Virus record (IMG/VR): IMGVR_UViG_3300021976_000028
Coordinates: 1 to 47,403 of that record
Strand: one strand, 5' to 3'
DNA from: a virus
DNA: 47,403 nt
In this document: positions 23,165-30,645 of the stretch, one piece after another
Layout of the letters: each line of letters begins with the position of its first letter
How positions within the stretch are numbered: position 1 is the stretch's first letter
Translations under genes and position numbers: made by a program
The notes under the pieces: model-generated
What the model was told of the DNA's origin: nothing
The model's input: the letters and a program-made list of their open reading frames with translations, nothing else
Database searches by the model: none

Positions 23165-23345
23165 TGTACACTCGCCTTCTCGACCCTGTGGTCTCTATGT
23201 CTCTTCTTGTGTGAGTCTAACTTGCGATCTAACTCGCGGATCTTGTGAGCTACAGTAGCTATCGCAGAGCGCTCGTCCTCAAGTCTAACAGTAGATCTAT
23301 AAGGTCTAACTATCAGTCTAAAGAACGAGCGAGCTCAGCGCTAAC
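23165..23345. promoter_or_regulatory. Intergenic island B with GTCTAAC words
   Basis: The 181-bp gap repeats the vocabulary of islands A and C. It has (G/A)(G/T)CTAAC at about 23215, 23228, 23283 and 23304, plus AGTCTA and GATCTA variants. A palindrome GAGCGCTC lies at 23267-23274. GGATCTTG (23238-23245) is complementary to CAAGATCC (23347-23354) across the whole island. GAGCGAGCTCAGCGC follows at about 23327-23341. No open frame is visible. Regulator binding sites, an origin or a folded RNA are possible. Confidence 0.6.
23184..23193 (+). repeat. CCCTGTGGTC repeat copy 4
   Basis: An exact copy at the edge of island B, 20 bases from a - strand start codon. Confidence 0.7.
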
Positions 23346-23693
23346 TCAAGATCCGTTTTGTACGTCTAGTTCGGCGTCGATGACTTCGAGCTGGGCCTTA
23401 AGTTCCTCGAGTCGGGATACCAGCAGAGCACGACGCCGACGGAGACTAGTCTGCCCTCGCTTCTTGACGATGATATTACTAGGGTCCAGATTCGACCTAT
23501 CGCCATCCACGAACGAAGCAAATTCGTCCGGACCGAGAGGGCGCCCAAGTTTCTTCTCCGCCACAAGACGGTGCGTAGCCACCCAGGCACCGTCCACCCG
23601 AGTGTGATGATACCCGTTCTGGTTGACAAAGGTAGCTCCGTCGTCGGCTGACTTACCTCGACTCACCCGGATTCCCCTCAGCGAGTATGTCAT
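23346..23693 (-). CDS. HNH-type homing endonuclease, altered active site
   Basis: This 115-residue protein has the frame of small phage HNH endonucleases: 'NGYHHTRVDGAWVATHRLVAEKKLGRPLGPDE' then 'VDGDRSNLDPSNI'. In active relatives the segment before 'DG' usually reads V-H-H; here it is 'FASFVDG', so the catalytic His pair seems lost. A C-terminal Arg-rich helix follows. It overlaps the next upstream gene by 41 bases. It may be a degraded homing endonuclease or a DNA-binding protein derived from one. Confidence 0.65.
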   Translation of the reverse strand: MTYSLRGIRVSRGKSADDGATFVNQNGYHHTRVDGAWVATHRLVAEKKLGRPLGPDEFASFVDGDRSNLDPSNIIVKKRGQTSLRRRRALLVSRLEELKAQLEVIDAELDVQNGS

Positions 23694-23838
23694 GGATGTG
23701 CTGGGAAGCGAGATGAGGGTCTCTACACTCCGTGGCTGCCCGCAGGTGCGTAGGCATCGAGCACACGCTCATACCGTTGACGACGTATTGTGCGTCTTGT
23801 GTGCCAGCTCCTCTGAGCCAGCAGAGGATGCACTTCAC
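23653..23838 (-). CDS. Small zinc-ribbon-like protein
   Basis: A 61-residue protein with 'MKCILCW' at the start and 'YVVNGMSVCSMPTHL' in the middle, so C-x2-C and C-x4-H could hold one zinc ion. It starts within the last base of the polymerase gene. Similar small Cys-rich proteins are common in actinophage genomes and their role is unknown. Confidence 0.55.
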   Translation of the reverse strand: MKCILCWLRGAGTQDAQYVVNGMSVCSMPTHLRAATECRDPHLASQHIHDILAEGNPGESR

Positions 23839-26183
23839 TAGACATCACCCCAATTGTCCCCGATGGTGACATCACAGGCGAAGTTAACATAACCTTCGAC
23901 TAGCTTGTCGGCATGTGCAATCATCGTTGACCGCATCATCTCCCCTACTTCTTCGGCATCTCTTTGATGGCACTCTGCCATAAGAGAGTCATGAACGAGG
24001 TTCCTGAAGACCGCCTTACCTCTCAGGGCTGGTCGTAGCTCCGTAAACGAAGAGAGGCAAATGTCGCTGGAGGTACTCTGGGGAAGGAAGCTGAGTCCTT
24101 CCTTGATGGTACTCTTCCTGTTGTTGTCGGTAATGAGCCAGAAGCGACGATGACGGCCGAAGGGTGTAACCAGGTCTTCGCCGTCCAGAATACGTCTCTC
24201 GACGTCCTTCTGGAAGGCCACGATACTTGGGATAACGTCAAAGAACGCTCCCATGCCTCGCCTAGCCTCGGCGACAGAGATCTTAAACTCCTCGGCGATA
24301 CTGTACTCTTCTCGGCCGTAGGCAAGTCCGTAGACATACGCCTTGACTCGAATCCGGAGCTCCTTGAGCTCAGGAGCCGATAGAGTCGATACATCACCAT
24401 AAAGCACGGGTCGGAGTTCAGTGAACAGGTCACGAGTTGGATCATTGAAGATACTGCGGAAGTATTCGTCCTTGGCGAGGAAGGTAAGCACACGCAGTTC
24501 AGCTTGAGAATAGTCCACGGAGACGAAGACGTTGTCAGGCTTGGAGGGAACGAATTGTCGTCTAATGATCGACTCTCGAGGGATGTTTTGCAGGTTCGGA
24601 TTTCTGCACGCCAGACGTCCAGAAGTTGTTCCGTGAACAAGGAAGTTGGGGTATACCCTGCCCCGATACATACGCTTGCGGATGCCCTTGACGTAGGTGC
24701 CGTAGAGCTTTGCCTCGCGACGATGGCGAAGGAGCGTACTGCAGAACGCCAGGAGTCCATCCTTGCCTTGCTTGGCTGCACGCTCGACAAGGCCTGTGAG
24801 AGTCTCTTCATCCGTCGAGAGAACCTTGACACCATACACCTCCTCCAGCGCTTCCTTGACCTGCTTGGGGGACCGAGGGTTGAAATTGAGGTACTCCGGG
24901 TCAGCAAGGATGGTACGGATCTCATCCTCGATGACAGCGAGACTGTCGAGGTATCCAGTCATGAGCTGGGTGTTGTACTTCAGGTCAATGGTGATGCCGT
25001 TGAGCTCGACGAACTTGAGCTCGTTGGCGGCAGCCACTAGCCTGTCATGCATGTGCCGGAGACCCTCTTTCTCCAGCCTCTCCATCCAGTACTCGGCAGC
25101 CTCCCAGGTGATAGCGCAGTCATAGGCGTTGTACATGTCGAGCTCGTCGACCGGAATGACTCCGTAGCCCAACGTCTTCGGGTTGTACTTGTCTAGTGCG
25201 TGCTTCCAGTCTGGTGTGCCCAGGATCTCGGTACCCATGTAGCCGAGCGAATGGATTCCCGGACGCTCGTCACAGACGTAGGAAGCGATCATCGTATCGA
25301 ACCAGATGTCGACGTTACCTATCTGGGGATACATTCCGCTAGCGTCGTACTTGCCGTTCTGTGCAATGACATTCTTCTTACGGAAGAGTCTGAGCAGCGC
25401 CTCCCACACCCTGTGGTCTTTGAGGGCCTCCCGCTCGATGACGACTACCTTGCCCTTAGCGTAGCAGACGCCGACGCACAGGATCTCGTAGTTGTTCGGA
25501 TGGTCGAATGCCGTATCCTTCTCGGTGTCCGTCTCGATGTCGACGACGATCCGATCGGTGGGATAGTCTATGAGCTGTTCGATGACTAGTAGAGAGTCTT
25601 CGACATGATGGTACACGACGTACTGCGGAGGCTCCCAGGTACGAACCTTCAGGTTAACCTTTCCGACATCCGTAACTAGATGCGGAAAGAAGTCCCCTGA
25701 TCGGAGGCATGCTGCCGGGTGAAACGTAGGTATGACCCGGACTCCATCCAGATACGGCGACGTCCTCCCGAGTCCAGGTCGGAGCTTCGTAACACCATCA
25801 CTAGTCGCCAGTAGCGACTGTGAGGCAGTGTTACCCATAGTGACCACATTCGTAACGCCTCGCTCTTGTAGCTCCGCCAGTAGACGGGGCCTACATGCTT
25901 TGACTGCCGCAGCAGGCGGTGTTGCGTTTTCCGGAGGGCGGCAGTTGACTGCATTGGCGAGGACTGATTCACTTCGTTTAATGCCGTGGTGTCGAAGTAC
26001 TGCATCCAGGAGCTGTCCACTGACCCCGGTGAAAGGCTTACCTCCCTTGACTTCGTTGGCGCCGGGTGCTTCTCCGACGAATGCTGTAAGAGCCTTTTCA
26101 GGTCCATCGCTGCCTACGTAGTGACCGACGTCGAATAGAGGGCAGCGTTCACACTCTGCCGAAGGATGTTTACGGTCGGACAT
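23838..26183 (-). CDS. DNA polymerase I (family A) fused to uracil-DNA-glycosylase domain
   Basis: A 781-residue replicative polymerase. Residues about 1-185 match family 4-type uracil-DNA glycosylases: 'GEAPGANEVKGGKPFTGVSG', the 'HPAA' motif, and four Cys (11, 14, 81, 97) spaced like the 4Fe-4S ligands of that family. Residues about 205-355 are a 3'-5' exonuclease with 'DIETD' and 'YDCAITW'. Residues about 390-781 are the polymerase: motif A 'DYSQAELR', motif B around 'RVKAYVYGLAYG', and motif C 'VHDSLMAE', in which Ser replaces the common Glu. It lies directly downstream of dpdA with a 14-base overlap. The fusion could excise uracil at the fork or act as a uracil sensor. Confidence 0.9.
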   Translation of the reverse strand: MSDRKHPSAECERCPLFDVGHYVGSDGPEKALTAFVGEAPGANEVKGGKPFTGVSGQLLDAVLRHHGIKRSESVLANAVNCRPPENATPPAAAVKACRPRLLAELQERGVTNVVTMGNTASQSLLATSDGVTKLRPGLGRTSPYLDGVRVIPTFHPAACLRSGDFFPHLVTDVGKVNLKVRTWEPPQYVVYHHVEDSLLVIEQLIDYPTDRIVVDIETDTEKDTAFDHPNNYEILCVGVCYAKGKVVVIEREALKDHRVWEALLRLFRKKNVIAQNGKYDASGMYPQIGNVDIWFDTMIASYVCDERPGIHSLGYMGTEILGTPDWKHALDKYNPKTLGYGVIPVDELDMYNAYDCAITWEAAEYWMERLEKEGLRHMHDRLVAAANELKFVELNGITIDLKYNTQLMTGYLDSLAVIEDEIRTILADPEYLNFNPRSPKQVKEALEEVYGVKVLSTDEETLTGLVERAAKQGKDGLLAFCSTLLRHRREAKLYGTYVKGIRKRMYRGRVYPNFLVHGTTSGRLACRNPNLQNIPRESIIRRQFVPSKPDNVFVSVDYSQAELRVLTFLAKDEYFRSIFNDPTRDLFTELRPVLYGDVSTLSAPELKELRIRVKAYVYGLAYGREEYSIAEEFKISVAEARRGMGAFFDVIPSIVAFQKDVERRILDGEDLVTPFGRHRRFWLITDNNRKSTIKEGLSFLPQSTSSDICLSSFTELRPALRGKAVFRNLVHDSLMAECHQRDAEEVGEMMRSTMIAHADKLVEGYVNFACDVTIGDNWGDV
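25409..25418 (+). repeat. CCCTGTGGTC repeat copy 5
   Basis: An exact copy inside the polymerase gene, followed by TTT. Confidence 0.7.
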
Positions 26184-26934
26184 TTGCTATCCAGTGATCC
26201 ATCGTTCGGACGTTCTCACTGATGATCTCGCCGATGGAATCGTTCTCTGGCACCCATCGGAAATAGGATTTGGGTCGGCGGAGGTTCAGAGGAGCGTTCT
26301 CGAACAGGTGACCGTACATTGCCAGGTAGTACGGAAGGCTCGTGTCCATGCCTCTGATGTACGGATTGGAAGCCACGACGTAAGCTTCGTTGTACCACAG
26401 GGGGTGAGAGCCGAGGAGGTGGATGTCGATTGGCCTTTTGAAGTTGTTCTTGATGATGCTGGCCAGATGCCCTCGGAGAGCTGCACCGAACCGATTCTGC
26501 TCGATGGTGTCGAAGAGCAGCCGAGGAAGTCCGATACAGGTGACCTGCTCGAACTGTTGGGCATACATGGCCCGCTTGAGAATGCCAGCGAGCGTCCTAC
26601 CGTGGACGACGTACATGTGATTGAAGCTGGGATTGAATTCCCAGGAGTCCAGGATAGCCTGGGTGGTGTCACCTTCGCCCATGCGGTCAGTGATGACCAC
26701 CTCGTGAGCTGAGGCCTTCTCTGCCACCTGGTAAAGAGCTGCCGGGGCGATGTGATCACCCTCTGCGGCTCCGTTGTCCATGATGCGGTACTGTTCGACG
26801 AGAGAGTCCGAGTGCAGTTCGGCGTACCGCTCGTCGTTCATGAGCTGAGGCAGGAGAAGCTGGTAGTCCCGGAAGAAGGTATCTTCTGCCAACTTCAGTG
26901 GTGGGATGGTGGCTAACTTCATGAGCCATTCCAT
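26170..26934 (-). CDS. dpdA: DpdA-like DNA 7-deazaguanine transglycosylase
   Basis: This 254-residue protein resembles phage DpdA, a relative of tRNA-guanine transglycosylase that replaces guanine in DNA with preQ0. It has 'YRIMDNGAAEGDHI' near residue 50, in which the Asp is the expected catalytic or base-binding residue, then 'HEVVITDRMGEGDTT' near residue 78, and 'GRTLAGILK' and 'LIGLPRLL'-like segments later. The gene lies within a folE-queE-queD-queC set, which strongly supports the call. The start may be the ATG at 26934 (GGAG four bases before) or at 26922, which forms an ATGA overlap with the upstream stop. It lacks the extra C-terminal PUA domain of tRNA enzymes. Confidence 0.82.
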   Translation of the reverse strand: MEWLMKLATIPPLKLAEDTFFRDYQLLLPQLMNDERYAELHSDSLVEQYRIMDNGAAEGDHIAPAALYQVAEKASAHEVVITDRMGEGDTTQAILDSWEFNPSFNHMYVVHGRTLAGILKRAMYAQQFEQVTCIGLPRLLFDTIEQNRFGAALRGHLASIIKNNFKRPIDIHLLGSHPLWYNEAYVVASNPYIRGMDTSLPYYLAMYGHLFENAPLNLRRPKSYFRWVPENDSIGEIISENVRTMDHWIANVRP

Positions 26935-27158
26935 TCTGCTCCGACGGCCTTGAAGGCTGCAGGACCGAGGTCATGGATTTCATCCTCGCCGAACTTCTTG
27001 TCGAGGTAGTCGTTCATCAGCATCAGCCGGATGAACGTGTAGCGAGCGTAGTTGGAAAGGTCGATGATCTCCTGCATCGCCTCTTCGAGGGTGTTGACCT
27101 GGAGGAACTTGCCCTCGCCGTACTTCAGCGAGCCTAGCGTATGCCTCTCCTGACACAT
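26919..27158 (-). CDS. dATP/dGTP diphosphohydrolase N-domain-like protein
   Basis: The 79-residue product has 'RHTLGSLKYGEGKFLQVNTLEEAMQEIIDLSNYARY', a pattern like the N-terminal all-alpha domain of phage dATP/dGTP diphosphohydrolases and MazG relatives. Such enzymes remove or reshape dNTP pools. The ATG at 27158 is chosen since AGGAG lies 9 bases before it and just after the preceding stop; a longer frame starts at 27236 but would overlap the MazG gene by 62 bases. Its link to the modification genes is notable: it could lower dGTP or purge unwanted nucleotides. Confidence 0.6.
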   Translation of the reverse strand: MCQERHTLGSLKYGEGKFLQVNTLEEAMQEIIDLSNYARYTFIRLMLMNDYLDKKFGEDEIHDLGPAAFKAVGAEWNGS

Positions 27159-27174
27159 GCGGTCGAACTCCTGG

Positions 27175-27492
27175 CTATACCGCTCGACGGCTTCCGTGAC
27201 CGAATCGGGCTTGGTTGAATCGACGCTTGTCATCATATACCCTTTCGATGTTGATGCCCATGGCTGCGGCGGCGTTCATCCAGTAGATCAGGATGTCGAC
27301 CATCTCTTCGTGCAGTTGAGGAGTGGCGTCGGCCATAGTGATGGAGCCGCGCATGACCTTCTTCATGACGTTGCAGGCTTCTCCCATCTCGCCCATCATG
27401 GCGAGCATCAGGAAGAAGGGATCTCGTGCGTGTTCTGGGAACCACTCCTCACTATCCTGGAGGCACTGTTCTGACATCTCCTGCAGTTCCAT
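27175..27492 (-). CDS. MazG-like nucleotide pyrophosphohydrolase
   Basis: A 105-residue all-alpha NTP pyrophosphatase. The motif 'GEMGEACNVMKK' supplies the E-x2-E pair and 'LHEEMVDILIYWMNAAAAMGI' the E-x2-D pair that bind magnesium; 'KRRFNQARFG' closes the domain. MazG enzymes cleave NTPs or (p)ppGpp. The ATG at 27492 has an AGGA site; ten more in-frame residues upstream look like readthrough. It is the second of three MazG-type genes in this window. Confidence 0.8.
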   Translation of the reverse strand: MELQEMSEQCLQDSEEWFPEHARDPFFLMLAMMGEMGEACNVMKKVMRGSITMADATPQLHEEMVDILIYWMNAAAAMGINIERVYDDKRRFNQARFGHGSRRAV

Positions 27493-27667
27493 CTTCGATC
27501 CTTTCGACTGGAAGGACAACAACGATGTATGAATGTCGTTGATGCCCAGTTATGACTTGTGCAGCCACCTTGTGAAAGGTTTCTGCTTCCCCGCTGTCGT
27601 ACACGAGGGTGACCCGATCCAATGTCAGGTCACCCCGCAGCACGGGCTCACATTCAGTGTCGCCCAT
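27452..27667 (-). CDS. Small unknown protein in modification operon
   Basis: A 71-residue protein, beta-rich: 'LTLDRVTLVYDSGEAETFHKVAAQVITG' then 'YIVVVLPVERIED'. The ATG at 27667 overlaps the folE stop by 14 bases; its end overlaps the MazG start by 41 bases. No family is recognised. The tight packing and ordinary codon use suggest that it is real. Confidence 0.5.
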   Translation of the reverse strand: MGDTECEPVLRGDLTLDRVTLVYDSGEAETFHKVAAQVITGHQRHSYIVVVLPVERIEDGTAGDVRTVPPG

Positions 27668-28268
27668 TGAGTCCGGCAAGAAATTCAGCCTTTGCAGTTC
27701 GGTCGTGATCGGCGAAGACGCCCTTCACCGAAGTCGTACGTGTCTTGGTACCCGGACTGTGCACGCCTCTGATCGTCATGCAGAGGTGTTCAGCCTCCAT
27801 GACTACGATGAGACCCTTCGGGTCCAGATGCAGCTCCAGCCACTTTGCTACCTGACTGGTAAGCCGCTCCTGAACCTGGAGGCCTGCAGCGTGCCACTTG
27901 ACGACGCGGGCGAACTTACTAAGTCCTGCTTCCAACTTCTCGGGCACGTAGCCGATGTGTGCTAGGCCTATGAAGGGAACGACGTGATGATTGCAGAGGC
28001 TGACGAATGGGATGTTGTAGACCGACACCATCTCGTCACCGCTTGCAGGGAAGACCTTCCACTTGATGTCTTCCGGAGTAGTCAGTTCACGAAGCATCTT
28101 GACGAATCGTTTGGGAGTATCCATCCCGTGCTCATCCGTCTTAAGCCCTGTGGTCTCTGTGAGCAGGTGTCGCGCGCTTTCCAGAACGGAAGCTTCGTGG
28201 TGCATCTCGATCTGAGTCACGCCAGGACCTTTCTTGAAGAAGCCATCGGCTCCGATGTAGTCGCTCAT
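27654..28268 (-). CDS. folE: GTP cyclohydrolase I
   Basis: FolE makes 7,8-dihydroneopterin triphosphate from GTP, the first step to preQ0. The 204-residue protein has 'FVSLCNHHVVPFIG' (zinc Cys and catalytic His pair), 'LSKFARVV', 'QVQERLTSQVA' and 'EHLCMTIRGV' (second zinc Cys). The ATG at 28268 overlaps the queE stop as ATGA; 39 additional in-frame residues upstream belong to the queE reading region and are rejected. It works with QueD, QueE and QueC encoded next to it. A CCCTGTGGTC copy lies in the gene. Confidence 0.93.
   Translation of the reverse strand: MSDYIGADGFFKKGPGVTQIEMHHEASVLESARHLLTETTGLKTDEHGMDTPKRFVKMLRELTTPEDIKWKVFPASGDEMVSVYNIPFVSLCNHHVVPFIGLAHIGYVPEKLEAGLSKFARVVKWHAAGLQVQERLTSQVAKWLELHLDPKGLIVVMEAEHLCMTIRGVHSPGTKTRTTSVKGVFADHDRTAKAEFLAGLNGRH
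28146..28155 (+). repeat. CCCTGTGGTC repeat copy 6
   Basis: An exact copy inside folE. Confidence 0.7.
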
Positions 28269-29017
28269 CGTCCACGCTCCTGCGGGTCCCAGATCATGTT
28301 GTGGAGTTGCACGTTCAACTTCCAGTTCAGTTTGTTCTGGAGGACGAAGTCGACGATCTCGGCGTTCGTCAGAGGACTGTCCCATACTCTGCCGACGAAG
28401 ATTGAAGGTAGACCAGGAGCTTGCTCGAGGTCGTAGTTCTGTGCAAGCTGAAAGGCCTCATTGAGGTCCTTCATCGTCTTGCAGGTGAACTTGATGACGT
28501 GGTTGTCTGGATGAATACATCCGTACAGGTTGTCGATGTTTTTGATTCGTACCGTGTCGAGAGGGTCTTCTCCACTGTCGGAGAGCTTCCAGTCCACGAC
28601 GAAGTTTATGACGTCCAAGAGCGGCTCGGGGTAATGAATCGTTCCGTTGCTAAACATCTCTACCGTGAAGTGCCAGTTGTCCACTAGGGACATAGCCAGG
28701 TCGGTGAGCTCCTTGATTGGCTGGAGCATCGGCTCGCCACCAGTGAGGCAGACATTGCTTGCTCCAGTCTCGGCACGCATGTCAATGATCTTACCGATAA
28801 GACCATTCGTATTGCGAATGTCATGATCCGTAGCATCACGAACCGGAACAAGCTTCTGTTCCTTACGGTACAGCTTCGGGTCGATGGCGTGCGGAGTGTC
28901 GCAGGGCCAGCCTGGGCACTTAAGGTTGCAGCCGGCGAATCTAACGAACTGCGTGGGCACCCCTACCCTTGGGCCTTCTCCTTGAACGGAAGGGTAGTGT
29001 TCCATTAGCCTTAGCAT
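28265..29017 (-). CDS. queE: 7-carboxy-7-deazaguanine synthase, radical SAM
   Basis: QueE converts 6-carboxytetrahydropterin into 7-carboxy-7-deazaguanine. The 250-residue protein has the QueE N-terminus 'SVQGEGPRVGVPTQFVRFAGCNLKC' and a glycine-rich 'CLTGGEPM' SAM-binding motif. The cluster cysteines read C-x3-C-x4-C ('CNLKCPGWPC') and not the common C-x3-C-x2-C; this is seen directly. 'VDWKLSDSGE' is near the middle. The start at 29017 is behind AAAGGTGG; a second ATG in frame lies 15 bases later. The folE start overlaps its stop. Confidence 0.88.
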   Translation of the reverse strand: MLRLMEHYPSVQGEGPRVGVPTQFVRFAGCNLKCPGWPCDTPHAIDPKLYRKEQKLVPVRDATDHDIRNTNGLIGKIIDMRAETGASNVCLTGGEPMLQPIKELTDLAMSLVDNWHFTVEMFSNGTIHYPEPLLDVINFVVDWKLSDSGEDPLDTVRIKNIDNLYGCIHPDNHVIKFTCKTMKDLNEAFQLAQNYDLEQAPGLPSIFVGRVWDSPLTNAEIVDFVLQNKLNWKLNVQLHNMIWDPQERGR

Positions 29018-29216
29018 CGTCCACCTTTCGATGTGATAGGACTACAGTGAGCTCGCCGGTTGTTTCTTTTATGCCGAAGTTACGAAACCAGGCTTCGGTT
29101 TCCTTTTCGGAAGTCTTATCCCGAATGATGTATGAGAGGAGGTATCCTATGATGGATAAGAACATCACCACTGCCATGATGCTGAGCAGACTGGCTACCA
29201 GCCTAGTGATCTCCAT
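28941..29216 (-). CDS. Small single-span membrane protein
   Basis: A 91-residue protein with one strong membrane segment at about residues 7-31 and a charged remainder with an Arg-rich C-terminus. It begins inside the last codons of queD and its last 77 bases overlap queE. The long overlap casts some doubt on the end, but the hydrophobic segment and the ribosome-like GAAGGGGA make it credible. Function unknown. Confidence 0.5.
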   Translation of the reverse strand: MEITRLVASLLSIMAVVMFLSIIGYLLSYIIRDKTSEKETEAWFRNFGIKETTGELTVVLSHRKVDDAKANGTLPFRSRRRPKGRGAHAVR

Positions 29217-29676
29217 CCGATTCCCCTTCGAAGATGACTCCGGCTCCGTTCACCGATGTCTCTGAGACATGAACGGTGAGGGTAGGAATAGCGAAATGGT
29301 TCTGTGACCACTCTGCGATCCAGAGAGCCAGGTTCTCTGTCGTCGGATCTCCGCCTACGGCGATGAGTCCTGGCAGGAAGTTGACGTGGATATTGCCAAT
29401 GTCGACGCCCAGCGGCCCTGCGAACGGGTCATTCCTGTTCAGCAGGAGGTGGTGGTCGTACTGTGTGTCTAGGTAGTTTCGGAAGCTGTGCTTGACCTGG
29501 CCGAACTCCAGTGCCTTGCCGAAATGGTTCTGGAGCATACCCTGACCATTGACCGTACCGTAAATCTTCAGGGAGACCCACATCGAGTGGCCGTGAATGT
29601 TCTCGCACTTACCGGGGCTCTCGAAGAGGCGATGTGCTACTTCGATGTTGTGACGTACTTCGATATACGCTTTCAT
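29203..29676 (-). CDS. queD: 6-carboxy-5,6,7,8-tetrahydropterin synthase
   Basis: QueD turns dihydroneopterin triphosphate into 6-carboxytetrahydropterin. The 157-residue protein has the zinc ligands His near residue 15 ('NIEVAHRL') and the 'NIHGHS' pair, the catalytic Cys in 'GKCENIHGH', 'YDHHLLLN' with Asp and His of the active site, and 'VHVSETS' at the C-terminus. The second of two ATGs (29676) is taken, since GAGGAGG is then at a normal distance and the start overlaps the previous stop as TGATG. It belongs to the preQ0 pathway with folE, queE and queC. Confidence 0.92.
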   Translation of the reverse strand: MKAYIEVRHNIEVAHRLFESPGKCENIHGHSMWVSLKIYGTVNGQGMLQNHFGKALEFGQVKHSFRNYLDTQYDHHLLLNRNDPFAGPLGVDIGNIHVNFLPGLIAVGGDPTTENLALWIAEWSQNHFAIPTLTVHVSETSVNGAGVIFEGESDGDH

Positions 29677-29825
29677 CATTCCTCCTCATCCGTTCCCTGA
29701 GCTGCAGCCCAGTATGCTAGTAACTTGAGAGCCTGCTCTTCTGTGAAGCCAACTGCTATGTAACATGTAAACAGCTCATGCTGATGCCGTGCTAGTGACA
29801 TTAGGGGAGTAGTAAATTCGTCCAT
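29676..29825 (-). CDS. Small helical protein before queD
   Basis: A 49-residue protein beginning at the ATG at 29825 behind AAGGA. It is mainly helical: 'MSLARHQHELFTCYIAVGFTEEQALKLLAYWAAAQG'. The 'GFTEEQALKLL' part recalls a short UBA-like or phage helical domain. A longer frame with a TTG start is rejected. It is coupled to queD by a TGATG overlap. Confidence 0.6.
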   Translation of the reverse strand: MDEFTTPLMSLARHQHELFTCYIAVGFTEEQALKLLAYWAAAQGTDEEE

Positions 29826-29925
29826 GGATTTCCTTATGTGCGGGGTACCCCTCCCGCTCCCGACGCGAGCTAGTCTCCTCAAGGCCCTACAGCATTCAGT
29901 GGGCAATGGTCGGCCCTCATGGGTA

Positions 29926-30645
29926 CTAGACTACTTCAGGGGACTGAACGACCGTCTTCCAGTACTCCTTGTCAGCGTACTCGGTCTGGTCGTACTGGGT
30001 GTAGCCGGAGATGTCGATGGCCTCGAGCCGCTCGACGCAGGTTCCGCACTTCCCGCAGTGGACTTCGCCACCCTCATAGCAGGACCAGGTCTCGTGGAAC
30101 ACGACGCCGCTCTGGAAGGCCAGATAGGCTATCTGGGCCTTCGTCATACGAGCGAAGGGGGTGAAGACTTCGAGGTAAGGGTTGGAGAGACCCTCGTTGC
30201 CGAGCCGGACGGTCTTCTGCAGAGCGTCGATGAACTCGGGGCGACAGTCCGGGTATACGAAGTGGTCGCCTCCGTGAACACCTGTGCCGATCATGGCTGC
30301 GCCATTAGCTACGGCTACGCCAGCAGCGATGCTCAGCATGATCATGTTCCGGTTAGGAACAACCGTTTGAGTCATTGTCGCTTCGGCGTAGTGACCCTGA
30401 GGTACGGGCATCTTGCTGCTGGTGAGCGACGAGACGGCGATGAGGGGAGTGATCGAGGACAAGTCGATCGTGTGATGCTGGATGCCTCGCTTGCCGCAGA
30501 ACGCGGTAGCGAACCAGAGTTCCTTCTTGTGCCGCTGTCCGTAGTCGAACGAGAGGGCGATAACTTCTTTCCCGTCGTTCATCAGGTGCTGGACTAGCGT
30601 ACATGAATCAAGCCCACCCGAGAGGATGGCAACTGCCTCAGCCAT
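29926..30645 (-). CDS. queC: 7-cyano-7-deazaguanine synthase
   Basis: QueC uses ATP and ammonia to make preQ0 from 7-carboxy-7-deazaguanine. The 239-residue protein has the PP-loop 'SGGLDS' at residues 9-14, 'FDYGQRHKKE', 'VPNRNMIMLSIAAG' and the zinc motif 'CYEGGEVHCGKCGTC'. There is no GAT domain as in Gat-QueC fusions, so the product should be the nitrile preQ0. The ATG is behind GAAGAGG, immediately after the primase stop. About 100 bases without a gene separate it from the next gene downstream; those bases hold a palindrome GGGGTACCCC and nothing else I recognise. Confidence 0.95.
   Translation of the reverse strand: MAEAVAILSGGLDSCTLVQHLMNDGKEVIALSFDYGQRHKKELWFATAFCGKRGIQHHTIDLSSITPLIAVSSLTSSKMPVPQGHYAEATMTQTVVPNRNMIMLSIAAGVAVANGAAMIGTGVHGGDHFVYPDCRPEFIDALQKTVRLGNEGLSNPYLEVFTPFARMTKAQIAYLAFQSGVVFHETWSCYEGGEVHCGKCGTCVERLEAIDISGYTQYDQTEYADKEYWKTVVQSPEVV

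Noticed and set aside
27158-27236. Longer start of the diphosphohydrolase-like gene
   Set aside because: It would overlap the MazG gene by 62 bases, while the ATG at 27158 has AGGAG after the MazG stop.
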